A stretch of 61,901 nucleotides of DNA from positions 1-61,901 of the forward strand of contig JAGHSA010000033.1 in NCBI GenBank assembly GCA_018066125.1. Reading direction: 5' to 3'. The translations under genes and the position numbers were made by a program. Below the pieces are notes generated by a model. It saw only the letters and a list, made by a program, of their open reading frames with translations, ran no database searches and was not told where the DNA came from. Below are positions 40,800 through 51,218 of this stretch, in pieces. The stretch comes from Candidatus Cryptobacteroides onthequi. Its GTDB lineage: Bacteria > Bacteroidota > Bacteroidia > Bacteroidales > UBA932. The stretch's first letter is position 1; each line of letters starts with the position of its first letter.

Positions 40800-41333
40800 T
40801 TATCTTTTGTTTTCCAATATGCTTTTCAAACCCGCAAACGGGTTGTTTCCAGCCTCCGGCTTCTCTGACTCATCAGGTTCCTCAAGGCAGAGGTGTCTGA
40901 TGGCGTCAGGATTGCACTCCCCTTCGGGATGAATCCTCTGCATCGGGAGAGAGAGTGCGGTATAGTCATACACGATCTGACTCAAGTCAAGATCTGTGTC
41001 ATCTTCAGGAAGCATGATGATCTCACGCTCGCCCTCGGACGCCTCAGACTGCTGACCGGCATCTCCGAACTTGACACTCATCAGGGAAGTCGTATGGACC
41101 GGCATGACCAGGTCTTCCAGACATCTGTCACACGCCACAGTCACAGTCCCGTCGATTTCGCAGTCGACTCCGATGTACCTGCCCGATTTCTCAACCGAAA
41201 CCGTCACATCGAGATCCGCATCAAGTATCTCCGATTCTTCAAATCTGCCAAAGAACTCACCGTCAGCCCGCCATTCAAAGCGGCTTCTGCCGGTGCTCAA
41301 TCCATTTATTGAGATAATAAAATCATTTTTCAT
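40800..41333 (-). CDS. DUF177 (YceD-like) protein
   Basis: A 177-residue protein of the DUF177/YceD family, linked to 23S rRNA and ribosome biogenesis and usually encoded immediately before rpmF, as here. The core motif is GTVTVACDRCLEDLVMPVHT, with the two cysteines. The middle is acidic. Promoter box TACCTTTG at 41365-41358. Confidence 0.93.
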   Translation of the reverse strand: MKNDFIISINGLSTGRSRFEWRADGEFFGRFEESEILDADLDVTVSVEKSGRYIGVDCEIDGTVTVACDRCLEDLVMPVHTTSLMSVKFGDAGQQSEASEGEREIIMLPEDDTDLDLSQIVYDYTALSLPMQRIHPEGECNPDAIRHLCLEEPDESEKPEAGNNPFAGLKSILENKR

Positions 41334-41357
41334 TACCAGTAAACAGATTTAGGGATG

Positions 41358-41365
41358 CAAAGGTA
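41358..41365 (-). promoter_or_regulatory. -7 promoter element (TACCTTTG) for DUF177-rpmF-tRNA-Arg
   Basis: Exact TAnnTTTG match reading leftward, about 25 bp before the ATG at 41333. Confidence 0.65.
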
Positions 41366-41410
41366 CAAAAATTATTTCCTAAAAAAAAGTATCTGTCCCT
41401 TTATTTGATT

Positions 41411-43213
<1,803 letters not shown>

Positions 43214-43242
43214 ATGTAAAAACCGATTCTACTAAAAACTTG

Positions 43243-43250
43243 CAAAAATA
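43243..43250 (-). promoter_or_regulatory. -7 promoter element (TATTTTTG) for typA
   Basis: TAnnTTTG match reading leftward, 30 bp before the ATG. Confidence 0.55.
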
Positions 43251-43285
43251 ACCTTTTTCGCCGAATTCCGGAAGATTATGGGCAC

Positions 43286-43339
43286 AAAAAGAAGAGAAAG
43301 GATTCAACCAATGATTTTCAATCAGTTAAATCCTTTCTC
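43286..43339 (-). terminator. Intrinsic terminator after tRNA-Leu(CAG)
   Basis: 11-bp outer stem GAGAAAGGATT/AATCCTTTCTC, an inner ACTGATT/ATCATTGGT helix, and T-rich 3' flank on the minus strand. Confidence 0.75.
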
Positions 43340-43342
43340 ATG

Positions 43343-43425
43343 TGCGCGAGATGAGACTCGAACTCACACAGGTTTTACCCCACTAGCTCCTGAAACTAGC
43401 GCGTCTACCATTTCGCCACCCGCGC
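43343..43425 (-). tRNA. tRNA-Leu (anticodon CAG)
   Basis: Acceptor GCGCGGG pairs with CTCGCGC (one G-T), with discriminator A. Anticodon stem CTAGT/GCTAG with loop TTCAGGA gives CAG. A long variable arm and TPsiC GTTCGAGTC are present. Confidence 0.95.
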
Positions 43426-43434
43426 TTGGGTCTG

Positions 43435-43442
43435 CAAATATA
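43435..43442 (-). promoter_or_regulatory. -7 promoter element (TATATTTG) for tRNA-Leu(CAG)
   Basis: Exact TAnnTTTG match reading leftward, 10 bp before the mature tRNA. It sits between the tRNA and the 3' end of the FimB-like gene. Confidence 0.65.
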
Positions 43443-43452
43443 CGAAACTTTT

Positions 43453-44241
43453 TCAAAAGACAATTGTAAATGTCAGTGTCTTTTTCCATTGTTCTACACG
43501 AACAGTGACTTTTGTCTGAAAATAATCGATTTCCATAGAGATATCCCCGAGATCTTCAGCCGTCCAGTCATACCCGCTCTGGATGATATATTCACCGATC
43601 GCAAGGCTGCGCACCACATCGCCTGCATATGAGACATTGAGTCTCAGGGAACCGTCGCACTGGCGCGGCAGCACGACAGAACCGAAGCCGCGGCTGTCCG
43701 TATCCACGCTTGCAGAGAAATGCCCGGGAACCGGGTGGCCGTACCTGTCGCATCCAGCCACCGTTCCTTCCACGGTATATGACGCGCCCTTCATCATGAC
43801 ATTCCGCACATACAGAAAGAGCTCCGCATGCTCGCGATGGAGATGGATGGTATCTCTGGCGACCGCACCAGTGGCATCGACAGATGATGTATGGAAAAAC
43901 AGGCGCGGGAATCCATGCCCATCCTCAACGGTCACGCTCCCGTCAGGGCCAGCCACGCCCCCGCATGAAACCGAGACGCAGACCGTATCTTTAGGTACAG
44001 ACAGCTCAGTATATGGACCGGCAGACTCCAAAGCCAGCGAGCCCGCCTGCACCTCACCTCCGCCTTCGGGCACGGCCATCCAGTCCAGGCCGTCGTTGCC
44101 GGCCTCCATCAATGTCCAGCAGTCAACTGCCGACCAGTCCAGCGTCAGGAAACACGGGCACTCCACCCTGTCCTCCTTTACCGAGCAGGAGCAGACTAGC
44201 ACGAGTGCTGAGAGATATGGCAGGAATCTGTCAGAACACAT
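43453..44241 (-). CDS. FimB/Mfa2-like lipoprotein
   Basis: A 262-residue lipoprotein (LVLVCSC lipobox). The mature start SVKEDRVECPCFLTLDWSAV matches the K-x-DR-x-x-CPC pattern of the FimB/Mfa2 family, the anchor or accessory subunits of Bacteroidales fimbriae. Two beta-sandwich-like halves follow (DTIHLHREHAELFLYVRNVM; VPGHFSASVDTDSRGFGSVV). No FimA-type stalk gene is nearby. It overlaps the DUF3575 gene by 11 bp and is last in a three-gene operon. Confidence 0.72.
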   Translation of the reverse strand: MCSDRFLPYLSALVLVCSCSVKEDRVECPCFLTLDWSAVDCWTLMEAGNDGLDWMAVPEGGGEVQAGSLALESAGPYTELSVPKDTVCVSVSCGGVAGPDGSVTVEDGHGFPRLFFHTSSVDATGAVARDTIHLHREHAELFLYVRNVMMKGASYTVEGTVAGCDRYGHPVPGHFSASVDTDSRGFGSVVLPRQCDGSLRLNVSYAGDVVRSLAIGEYIIQSGYDWTAEDLGDISMEIDYFQTKVTVRVEQWKKTLTFTIVF

Positions 44242-44785
44242 AAGTGAGGGAAAGAATCACGTCATTGAGAAGGATGAAAGTCTTTCCTCCCTGATCCAGT
44301 ATGCGGCCGCATCTGGGGCAGGAATACAATATGTATCTATCCCAGCCGCTCCATGTGCCCAGTCCGGCCTCTATATTGAGATGCTTGAGTATCATGTACG
44401 AGTAGCCGAGTGAGATACCTGCTCCATACCTGTCGCCTTCCTGAGTCTCTGGAGCGCTTATACCCCCGATGTTGTACATCTGGTACTGGCCCTTTGCAGC
44501 CAGCCACCACCCGGAATAGACGTGCCATGGCCAGTAGCGCACCCCAGCCGAGCACACGAGCTGACGGTTACGCATGATGCCGGACTCGTTCTCCGCCTTC
44601 CATGTAAAAGGATTGTATTTCACCCCGGCCGTCAGGCTCCAGTGACGGGCCAGTGCATGGGAGGCATCCATGTTGAGAGTTCCGAGGTTGACATAGTCGA
44701 TTGCGTTGGTGGACAGGGAGTACTCCTGCCCCACTGACAAGAAGCATGATGTCAGAAGCAGCAATGCAAGTAGAATCTTTTTCAT
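44231..44785 (-). CDS. DUF3575 outer-membrane-like protein
   Basis: A 184-residue protein with signal peptide MKKILLALLLLTSCFLSVGQ. It shows DUF3575 features: LSTNAIDYVNLGTLNMDASH, WSLTAGVKYNPFTWK, then GYSYMILKHLNIEAGLGTW and a final beta strand ending LTYVF, as in outer-membrane beta-barrels. DUF3575 genes commonly accompany Mfa2/FimB-type genes in Bacteroidales fimbrial loci. The start at 44785 is one base after the previous stop. A start seven codons earlier would overlap. Confidence 0.82.
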   Translation of the reverse strand: MKKILLALLLLTSCFLSVGQEYSLSTNAIDYVNLGTLNMDASHALARHWSLTAGVKYNPFTWKAENESGIMRNRQLVCSAGVRYWPWHVYSGWWLAAKGQYQMYNIGGISAPETQEGDRYGAGISLGYSYMILKHLNIEAGLGTWSGWDRYILYSCPRCGRILDQGGKTFILLNDVILSLTYVF

Positions 44786-44786
44786 A

Positions 44787-46364
44787 TCAATAATCATATC
44801 TTTCAAAAGCCTGCCCTATCATCCCGGCATACTCCGGGTAAAGGTCGATCAGAGACTGCTTCAGCTGAGACAGATCCGTCACTTCCGATGTCATGGCACG
44901 GAATATCTTTCCTCGCGTCAGCCCCCTCTCCTCCATATACAGAAGAATCTGAGGCGAGAACCACCATGATGTACCATGTGCACGGTCAAGGGCTCCGTAA
45001 CGGAGGCGGATCATACTGTTCTGCATAAAATAACCCCACATCTCACCAACCTCACAATACCCAGCATCTTTCTCCGTCCCGGAGCCGTAAACCGTACCCA
45101 TGGATGTGACATACGACTTGATCACATACATGATATATCTGTCCCAATATCTGTTGCCTACCGTCATATAATGGCTCGCATGAGACAATTCGTGAACAGT
45201 AAGTCCATATATGTCCGCATAGGATTCTGCCGCACCAAGTCCGAGAGTGACATCAGGAAGGAACATCTTTATAAGCGACGAATACTCTCCCAGATATTCA
45301 GCGAACAGGGATCTGTCAAGCAGGGCTCCATGCTGGAGCATGGGAGTGCTGCTCGATGTCATCTTCTGGAACAGCCATATCCTCAGATTCGACGGCGGCA
45401 CAGAGATGCCCTCATCCTCATTCTGGCAGAACTCGAAATAATCGTTGACAGAGTTGTTGACGGCCGCCCTGACATAAAGTTTGCGGTCCGAATCAGAATC
45501 GATTTCCAGATCCACCCCGGATGCAGGATTCTTTCCCAGAGTCGATACGGAAGCCGGGACAAGAAGCAGGTTCATCCCGATTCCGAAACCTCTCTTGTTG
45601 CGGAATATGATGCGATACCTGGCTTCCGAAGAAAAGCTCTTGTCGAAGCTGTAGTAGCCCTCGTCATCCGTATATGCGGTCGCTATTTTCACAAAACTGT
45701 TCGCGCTGACCATTACGCCTGCGACACCGACCGGATTGCCCATGCCGTGATCCTTATCCACTATGGTGATCCGGCCCTCAGGCTTCTGGCTGCCGCCTTT
45801 GGTCTGAGGCTCCAGAAGAGATGCATTTCCTGTCATCCTGAACGCCTCCCTCTCGACAGCGCTCCAGTCTATATCCTCCGATGCCCTGGTGGAATAGTCA
45901 TTGTCGGAGATGTAGCATTCATCCAGTATCTCATAATAAATGCCGTCAGGAAACATGAATCCCGATTTCACCACGGCATACTGCCAGGTGATGTCTTCCT
46001 CAGGTATCTCGGGATCATGATAGTAATCCCCTTCCTTGACGATCTGGTAGTCCAGCGGATGGTCCATCATCCTGACGCCCATCTTTTCGAGCCTCTCGTA
46101 CTGACCCTGATCCGCGGGAAGAAAGCGCACATACAAGTCTGTCGCAGTGATATCCAGCCTGGAAGCCTTTGTCGGGTACAAGCTTTTCACCGCAGCTGTG
46201 ATGTTCTCTACAGAGTACGGATCCTCCAGCTGTTCTCCAAGAACTATCATGTCATGAGTAAGCCGGTACGGGTCATCAAATCCGCCATCCGGGGCGATTC
46301 CTTCTCTCGTGCATGAGACTGCGGAAAGACATGCGGCCATGAATATGGAAACGAAGTTTTTCAT
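44787..46364 (-). CDS. Putative zinc-metalloprotease lipoprotein (zincin-like)
   Basis: A 525-residue lipoprotein (SAVSC lipobox, Cys18). Residues 195-270 resemble a carboxypeptidase-regulatory-like beta domain (GRITIVDKDHGMGNPVGVAG, AYTDDEGYYSFDKSF). The C-terminal part carries HELSHASHY (His391, Glu392, His395), a HExxH zinc site. A candidate third ligand glutamate is in CEVGEMWGYF (residues 438 or 441). I do not recognise a named family. First gene of an operon with DUF3575 and FimB/Mfa2-like proteins, so processing or assembly of a surface structure is a reasonable hypothesis. Confidence 0.7.
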   Translation of the reverse strand: MKNFVSIFMAACLSAVSCTREGIAPDGGFDDPYRLTHDMIVLGEQLEDPYSVENITAAVKSLYPTKASRLDITATDLYVRFLPADQGQYERLEKMGVRMMDHPLDYQIVKEGDYYHDPEIPEEDITWQYAVVKSGFMFPDGIYYEILDECYISDNDYSTRASEDIDWSAVEREAFRMTGNASLLEPQTKGGSQKPEGRITIVDKDHGMGNPVGVAGVMVSANSFVKIATAYTDDEGYYSFDKSFSSEARYRIIFRNKRGFGIGMNLLLVPASVSTLGKNPASGVDLEIDSDSDRKLYVRAAVNNSVNDYFEFCQNEDEGISVPPSNLRIWLFQKMTSSSTPMLQHGALLDRSLFAEYLGEYSSLIKMFLPDVTLGLGAAESYADIYGLTVHELSHASHYMTVGNRYWDRYIMYVIKSYVTSMGTVYGSGTEKDAGYCEVGEMWGYFMQNSMIRLRYGALDRAHGTSWWFSPQILLYMEERGLTRGKIFRAMTSEVTDLSQLKQSLIDLYPEYAGMIGQAFERYDY

Positions 46365-46386
46365 AGTCTAACGTTTTAAATCACGA

Positions 46387-46394
46387 CAAAAGTA
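46387..46394 (-). promoter_or_regulatory. -7 promoter element (TACTTTTG) for zincin-DUF3575-FimB operon
   Basis: TAnnTTTG match reading leftward, 23 bp before the ATG at 46364. Confidence 0.55.
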
Positions 46395-46402
46395 GGAGTG
46401 CA

Positions 46403-46431
46403 TATCCGTGTTCGGAAAAGGAACACGGATA
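46403..46431. promoter_or_regulatory. Perfect inverted repeat over the -33 region, possible operator
   Basis: TATCCGTGTTC and its exact complement GAACACGGATA, 11-bp arms with a 7-nt spacer. The centre lies about 27 bp upstream of the -7 box. No T-run follows on either strand, so it is unlikely to be a terminator. A regulator-binding site is the best reading. Confidence 0.5.
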
Positions 46432-46437
46432 AAAAGG

Positions 46438-46471
46438 AAAAACGGCCTTATGCATAGCATGAGGCCGTTTT
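46438..46471 (-). terminator. Intrinsic terminator after deoC
   Basis: 14-bp stem AAACGGCCTTATGC/GCATGAGGCCGTTT with one G-T wobble, a 3-nt loop and a T-run on the minus strand. Confidence 0.82.
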
Positions 46472-46488
46472 ATCTGTTGACTTGCAGT

Positions 46489-47382
46489 CTAGAAATATGA
46501 AACCGTATTCTGTTCGATCGCAGACATGAGGCTGTTGCCGAGACGGCTGACACCAAGTCTGAAAAGATCCTTGTTCAGCCACTCCTTGCCAAGGACTGTC
46601 TGAACGATGTAGTAGTAGCATACAGCATCCTTGGCTGATGACACACCGCCGGCAGCCTTGAATCCGACCTTGCGGCCGGTTGCCTGGTAGAACTTCCTTA
46701 TGCACTCGCACATCACGTATGCAGCTGTCGGAGTTGCATTGACATCGACCTTTCCTGTCGATGTCTTGATGAAATCGGCTCCGGACTCCATCGCAAGGAA
46801 TGAAGCTGCAGCGATCTTCTCCGGAGAGACCAGGAGTCCTGTCTCAAGGATGACTTTCAGGACCACCTGCTTTCCTGCCTTGGCTGCCTGTGCATCGATG
46901 GCCTCACGCATGGCCTTGATCTCTGCTCCCGCCGTCTCAAGGTCGCCTTCAAGGAACGAGTTGAGTGCAAGAACGATATCGATTTCATCAGCGCCGTTCT
47001 CTACAGCAAGCTCGCACTCTCTCACTTTTACCTCGAGGTAGCTCTGCGATGAAGGGAAGCATCCCGACACTGTGGTCACATGAAGCTCATCATCCTTCTT
47101 CGCCTGAGCGACAACAGACGCAAAGTTGGGATAGACACATATAGATGCCGGAAGAGGATAGTCCGGGAACTCTGTACGGAGACCGTTCACCTTCTCGACA
47201 AGCTTCCTGACTGACGCCGGAGTATCATTGGGACGCAAAGTGGTGAGGTCCATGAGCGAGAAGCATGTCTTGAGTACTTCCGGAATCATAAGGCCGTCGA
47301 GATTGGAAGCGATGTTGGCGAGAGTTCTGCCCATCACTTCTTCGTCGGTTGAATAGCCGTACTTAATCAGAATATCATTCAT
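46489..47382 (-). CDS. deoC: Deoxyribose-phosphate aldolase
   Basis: A 297-residue class I aldolase splitting 2-deoxyribose-5-P into glyceraldehyde-3-P and acetaldehyde. The active-site lysines are in VVLKVILETGLL and FIKTSTGKVDVNAT (Schiff-base lysine), and GFKAAGGV is the phosphate loop. The start MNDILIKYGYSTDEE at 47382 overlaps the radical SAM stop by 8 bp. An upstream extension of 14 codons lacks homology. No other deo genes are nearby. Confidence 0.92.
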   Translation of the reverse strand: MNDILIKYGYSTDEEVMGRTLANIASNLDGLMIPEVLKTCFSLMDLTTLRPNDTPASVRKLVEKVNGLRTEFPDYPLPASICVYPNFASVVAQAKKDDELHVTTVSGCFPSSQSYLEVKVRECELAVENGADEIDIVLALNSFLEGDLETAGAEIKAMREAIDAQAAKAGKQVVLKVILETGLLVSPEKIAAASFLAMESGADFIKTSTGKVDVNATPTAAYVMCECIRKFYQATGRKVGFKAAGGVSSAKDAVCYYYIVQTVLGKEWLNKDLFRLGVSRLGNSLMSAIEQNTVSYF

Positions 47383-48136
47383 ATATCTTAATGTTAAATC
47401 CTTCGTCGACAAGAGGCTGGACAAGAGTTCTCATCTGCGCCTCTGTAAATTTCTGCAAGTCCTTCTGAGGGGTCGGTCTTGCGATGGTGTACACCATGAT
47501 CTCCCTTGGGCGGAGATCCCGGACTATGTCCATCCATCCTTCAAGGACCTCAGGTGACGACGAGTCAAAGTCCGAAGAGCGGAGGAACATGGTCTGAAGG
47601 ACAAAATCGCCATTGAAAAGCTTCATGTCTTCAACCACCCTGGCCACTTCATAGTCTCCCTGAGGGCAGTTGATCTTTTCCGCAAGACGTGTCGTGGGAG
47701 CATCCAGCTTAAGGATGGGATTGTCCACTTTCATGAGGGCCTCACGGACAGAATCACGATGGAGACGGGTCGCATTTGTGAGTACAGACACCCTGGCATC
47801 AGGATAGTATCTGTCCCTGAGAGCGATGGTGATGTCAATGATCTCGGCAAAGTCCGGATTGAGGGTCGGTTCTCCGTCACCGGAAAATGTGATGGAATCT
47901 ATCGCTGCACCGGACTCACGGCATTCACGCAGCTTCGCGTCAAGCGCGACACGCAGAGCCTCGGCGTCAGGAATGTGCCTGTCTTCGCGTCCGTCCGCAT
48001 TCCAGCCGCATTCGCAATAGATGCAGTCGAAATTGCATAATTTCCCCTTCTCCGGCAATAGATTGATGCCAAGAGACGACCCGAGCCTTCTGCTGTAAAT
48101 AGGCCCGAATACTATTTCTTCTCTCATCATACTCAT
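47375..48136 (-). CDS. Radical SAM protein
   Basis: A 253-residue protein with a C-x3-C-x2-C cluster in KLCNFDCIYCECGW, followed by SAM-binding SITFSGDGEPTLNPDF and SVLTNATRLHR. The N-terminus IVFGPIYSRRLGSSLGINLL is typical of the small Wyosine-base-like or MoaA-like group seen in many anaerobes, whose function is unassigned. It overlaps DUF4296 by 4 bp (ATGA) and deoC by 8 bp. Confidence 0.88.
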   Translation of the reverse strand: MSMMREEIVFGPIYSRRLGSSLGINLLPEKGKLCNFDCIYCECGWNADGREDRHIPDAEALRVALDAKLRECRESGAAIDSITFSGDGEPTLNPDFAEIIDITIALRDRYYPDARVSVLTNATRLHRDSVREALMKVDNPILKLDAPTTRLAEKINCPQGDYEVARVVEDMKLFNGDFVLQTMFLRSSDFDSSSPEVLEGWMDIVRDLRPREIMVYTIARPTPQKDLQKFTEAQMRTLVQPLVDEGFNIKIYE

Positions 48137-48762
48137 CTGACTGAAACTGGTTTTTCCACTAGCTCCGGGACAGCGCGGTCGCTCTCAAAGATCCCTGGAA
48201 TGCCTGCATCGTGAAGGCTGTCAGGACATGCAAGGCTGTCTGCAATGGCAAGAGTATCCGGAGCGGCCGGAACCACCGGCAGATACCTGCCGCAACTATC
48301 CATCTCGAAGCGCAGGCCGGCCTCCTTTGTCACTCTCAGGAAGAGGGTGTCATAGTAAAGCTTCAGCCCGCGATCATAGCCGCACAGGCGCTCCAGCTGC
48401 TCTCTCAGTTCTGTCTCTTCAGCCACAAGCGCGTTCAGCTTGTCAAGCTTCCCCGAGAGAATGGCATCCGTTTTCTTGAGAATGCGGGAGTAGCGCTTGG
48501 GATCCCTGAGATAGTAATCCACACTGGCCACGTAGTCCTTCGTGGTATAGCCGTGCATGTTGAATACACGCTCATACACCATGGTGGTGTCAGCCGCCCT
48601 GGACTGTTCCGGGGCATAGAGAATCCACTGGTCCGCCATAAAAAGGTCAGCATACACTTCTGCCATCTCAGAGCGCGGTATGATCTTGCCTTTCTGCCCG
48701 CAGGCTGAAAGGCAAGCTACAAGCACCATTGCCAGAAGTATATGGAACCTTCCTGCTTTCAT
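48133..48762 (-). CDS. DUF4296 lipoprotein
   Basis: A 209-residue lipoprotein (VACLSAC lipobox). DUF4296 region: IIPRSEMAEVYADLFMADQW, then VFNMHGYTTKDYVASVDYYL and RILKKTDAIL. Bacteroidota-specific, function unknown. One-base overlap with pheT (TAATG) and 4-bp overlap with the radical SAM gene show strong coupling. Confidence 0.88.
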   Translation of the reverse strand: MKAGRFHILLAMVLVACLSACGQKGKIIPRSEMAEVYADLFMADQWILYAPEQSRAADTTMVYERVFNMHGYTTKDYVASVDYYLRDPKRYSRILKKTDAILSGKLDKLNALVAEETELREQLERLCGYDRGLKLYYDTLFLRVTKEAGLRFEMDSCGRYLPVVPAAPDTLAIADSLACPDSLHDAGIPGIFESDRAVPELVEKPVSVR

Positions 48763-51203
48763 TATCTGAGCACAGCCCCGAACTGATTCTGGAATGTAGC
48801 GAGAACCTTGTTCATCACTCTCTCCACATCCTCGTCCGTAAGGGTCTTTTCGACGTCCTGAAGCACGAAGCTCATGGCGTACTGCTTCTTGCCTGCAGGA
48901 ATCTTGTCACCTCTATAGACATCGAAGAGAGACACCTGCTTGAGAAGTTTCTTGGCGGCCTTTCCGGCAGCAGCCTGAAGGTCGGCATACGCAACTGATT
49001 CATCAAGGAGAAGTGCGAGGTCTCTGTGGACCTCAGGGAACTTAGGCATCTCCTTGAACGCCACCTTATCCCTCTTCACGAGTTCAAAGAGCACGTTCCA
49101 ATCGATCTCGGCAGCGAAAACCGGCTGCTTGACACCGAACTTGCGTGCAAGCTGAGGGTTGACGGTACCGACAACGGCAAGCTGCTTCTTCTGTCCAGGG
49201 AGACTGTATACGACGCCCTCCGAGAAAATGTCAGAAGGCGCAGCTGATGCCCACATCTGGGACAGCTCAGCTCCATACCTGCGGAGGAGAAGATCCACAT
49301 AGCCCTTGAGCTGGAAGAAGTTGCTCTTGGCAGCCTCTGTTCTCCACGACTTCTCAGGAGTACCGGAGATGAACATTGCGAAGCATGGATGCTCCTCATA
49401 TCCTGCGAGCGTGGTGCCTTCTACTTCCGGCTTTCTCTGATAGACAGAACCATATTCGAAGGTCTTCACGTTGCTGATCTGACGGTTGACATTGTACGCG
49501 ATCACCTCGAGACCATTGAGGATGAGAGTCTGCCTCATCACATTGAGGTCCGAGCTGAGCGGATTGACAATGCAGACGCTCTTCTCTGCCGGGAAGGTGG
49601 TCAGGGAAGTGTAGTAATCGCCCTTTGTGAGAGAATTGTTCATGGTCTCGACAAAGCCGTTGGCAGCGAGGAAGTTGGAGATATTGTTGCGGATAGCCTC
49701 CGGATCAGGTGACGGAGATGCATTCACAGACATCTTCATGTGCTTTGGCAGGTCAACGTTGTTGTATCCGTAGATACGGAGAATCTCCTCGACCACGTCG
49801 CATTCTCTGGTGACATCTATCATGTATGTAGGAGCAGCCACCTTTGCGCAGCCCTCGCCCTTTTCAAGGAACTCATACTGGAGACTTGTGAGAATCGTCT
49901 CTATCACATCGTGACCGATCTTCTTTCCGATGAAATCCTCGATGCGGTTGTAATCGAGATCGATGACCTTCTTCGCGATCTCCTGAGGATATGACTCCTG
50001 GATCTTGCCGATCACAGTACCTCCTGCCACCTCCTGGATGAGGGTGACTGCCCTCTTGAGAGCATAGATGCATACCGACGGATCGGCACCGCGCTCATAA
50101 CGGAAAGACGCATCTGTCTGGAGAGTCTGGCTCTTTGCGGTCTTGCGTATCGATCCCGGATCGAAGTAGGCGCTCTCAACGAATACGTCCACAGTATCAT
50201 CCTTCACGCCTGAATCCTGACCGCCGAAAACACCGGCGATGCACATAGGACCATTGGCATTGGCGATAACCATATCCTTTGCACAGAGCTTTCTCTCGAT
50301 ATCATCGAGTGTGACGATGATCTCGCCTTCGGCTGCACGGCGGACGATGACGGTACCGCCTTCAATCTTTGCAGCGTCGAAAGTATGGAGAGGCTGTCCG
50401 AGCTCGAAGAGCACGAAATTGGAGACATCGACGATATTGTTGACCGGCCTCTGGCCGATGGACATGAGTTTCTTCTGAAGCCATTCAGGAGATGGCTGCA
50501 CCTTTACACCCTTGATGGTGATACCGGTGTAGCGCGGAGCTCCGTCCGGATCCTTGACATCGATGGCAAAGCCTTCACCCTCGCCCTCGCTGAATGCAGA
50601 GACATCCGGATACTTGAGTTCGCAAGGGATGCCGTTGAGCTTGAGATATGCATAAAGATCTCTTGCCACACCGATGTGGGAAGCGGCGTCGACCCTGTTG
50701 GCCGTGATTTCATACTCTATGACGGCCTCGGTCTTCAGGTGGAGATACTCCTTTGCCGGGGTGCCGACAACAGCTTCCGGCTCAAGAACCATGATGCCTG
50801 CGTGGTCGTTTCCGATACCGAGCTCATCCTGAGCGCAGATCATGCCGAAAGACTCGACACCGCGGATCTTTGATTTCTTGATCTTGAAATCACCTGGCAA
50901 CACGGTTCCGATTCTTGCGAAGAGTACCTTCTGCCCTGCAGCGACATTCGGAGCGCCGCACACAACGGTCAGAGGCTCTGCAGTGCCGTCATTTACCTTT
51001 GTGATATGGAGATGGTCGGAATCCGGATGATTGACGCATTCGAGCACCTCTGCCACGACAACACCTTCGAGACCGCCGGGAATCTCTTCCTGCTCCTCTA
51101 CCGAGTCAACTTCGATACCTATCGAGGTGATGGCCTCTGCTACCTGAGCGGGGGTCAGATCAAAGTCAATGTATTCTTTGAGCCAATTGTAAGAAAGCTT
51201 CAT
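48762..51203 (-). CDS. pheT: Phenylalanyl-tRNA synthetase beta subunit
   Basis: An 813-residue subunit. N-terminal EMAP/OB tRNA-binding domain (VVVAEVLECVNHPDSDHLHI, VVCGAPNVAAGQKV), B3/B4 (ITANRVDAASHIGVARDLYA), B5 (IAKKVIDLDYNRIEDFIGKK), catalytic-like core (ECDVVEEILRIYGYNNV) and C-terminal FDX-ACB anticodon domain (FPEVHRDLALLLDESVAYAD). Length normal. The alpha subunit is not in the window. It lies 15 bp after ftsY. Confidence 0.97.
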   Translation of the reverse strand: MKLSYNWLKEYIDFDLTPAQVAEAITSIGIEVDSVEEQEEIPGGLEGVVVAEVLECVNHPDSDHLHITKVNDGTAEPLTVVCGAPNVAAGQKVLFARIGTVLPGDFKIKKSKIRGVESFGMICAQDELGIGNDHAGIMVLEPEAVVGTPAKEYLHLKTEAVIEYEITANRVDAASHIGVARDLYAYLKLNGIPCELKYPDVSAFSEGEGEGFAIDVKDPDGAPRYTGITIKGVKVQPSPEWLQKKLMSIGQRPVNNIVDVSNFVLFELGQPLHTFDAAKIEGGTVIVRRAAEGEIIVTLDDIERKLCAKDMVIANANGPMCIAGVFGGQDSGVKDDTVDVFVESAYFDPGSIRKTAKSQTLQTDASFRYERGADPSVCIYALKRAVTLIQEVAGGTVIGKIQESYPQEIAKKVIDLDYNRIEDFIGKKIGHDVIETILTSLQYEFLEKGEGCAKVAAPTYMIDVTRECDVVEEILRIYGYNNVDLPKHMKMSVNASPSPDPEAIRNNISNFLAANGFVETMNNSLTKGDYYTSLTTFPAEKSVCIVNPLSSDLNVMRQTLILNGLEVIAYNVNRQISNVKTFEYGSVYQRKPEVEGTTLAGYEEHPCFAMFISGTPEKSWRTEAAKSNFFQLKGYVDLLLRRYGAELSQMWASAAPSDIFSEGVVYSLPGQKKQLAVVGTVNPQLARKFGVKQPVFAAEIDWNVLFELVKRDKVAFKEMPKFPEVHRDLALLLDESVAYADLQAAAGKAAKKLLKQVSLFDVYRGDKIPAGKKQYAMSFVLQDVEKTLTDEDVERVMNKVLATFQNQFGAVLR

Positions 51204-51218
51204 ATTTTGTGTGTTTAT

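Noticed and set aside
44976-46316. A 446-codon plus-strand open frame opposite the zincin-like gene
   Set aside because: The minus-strand frame has a signal peptide, lipobox and HExxH. The plus-strand frame is a shadow.
46403-46431. Invertible promoter flanked by inverted repeats
   Set aside because: The arms are separated by only 7 bp, too short to carry a promoter, and no invertase gene is nearby.
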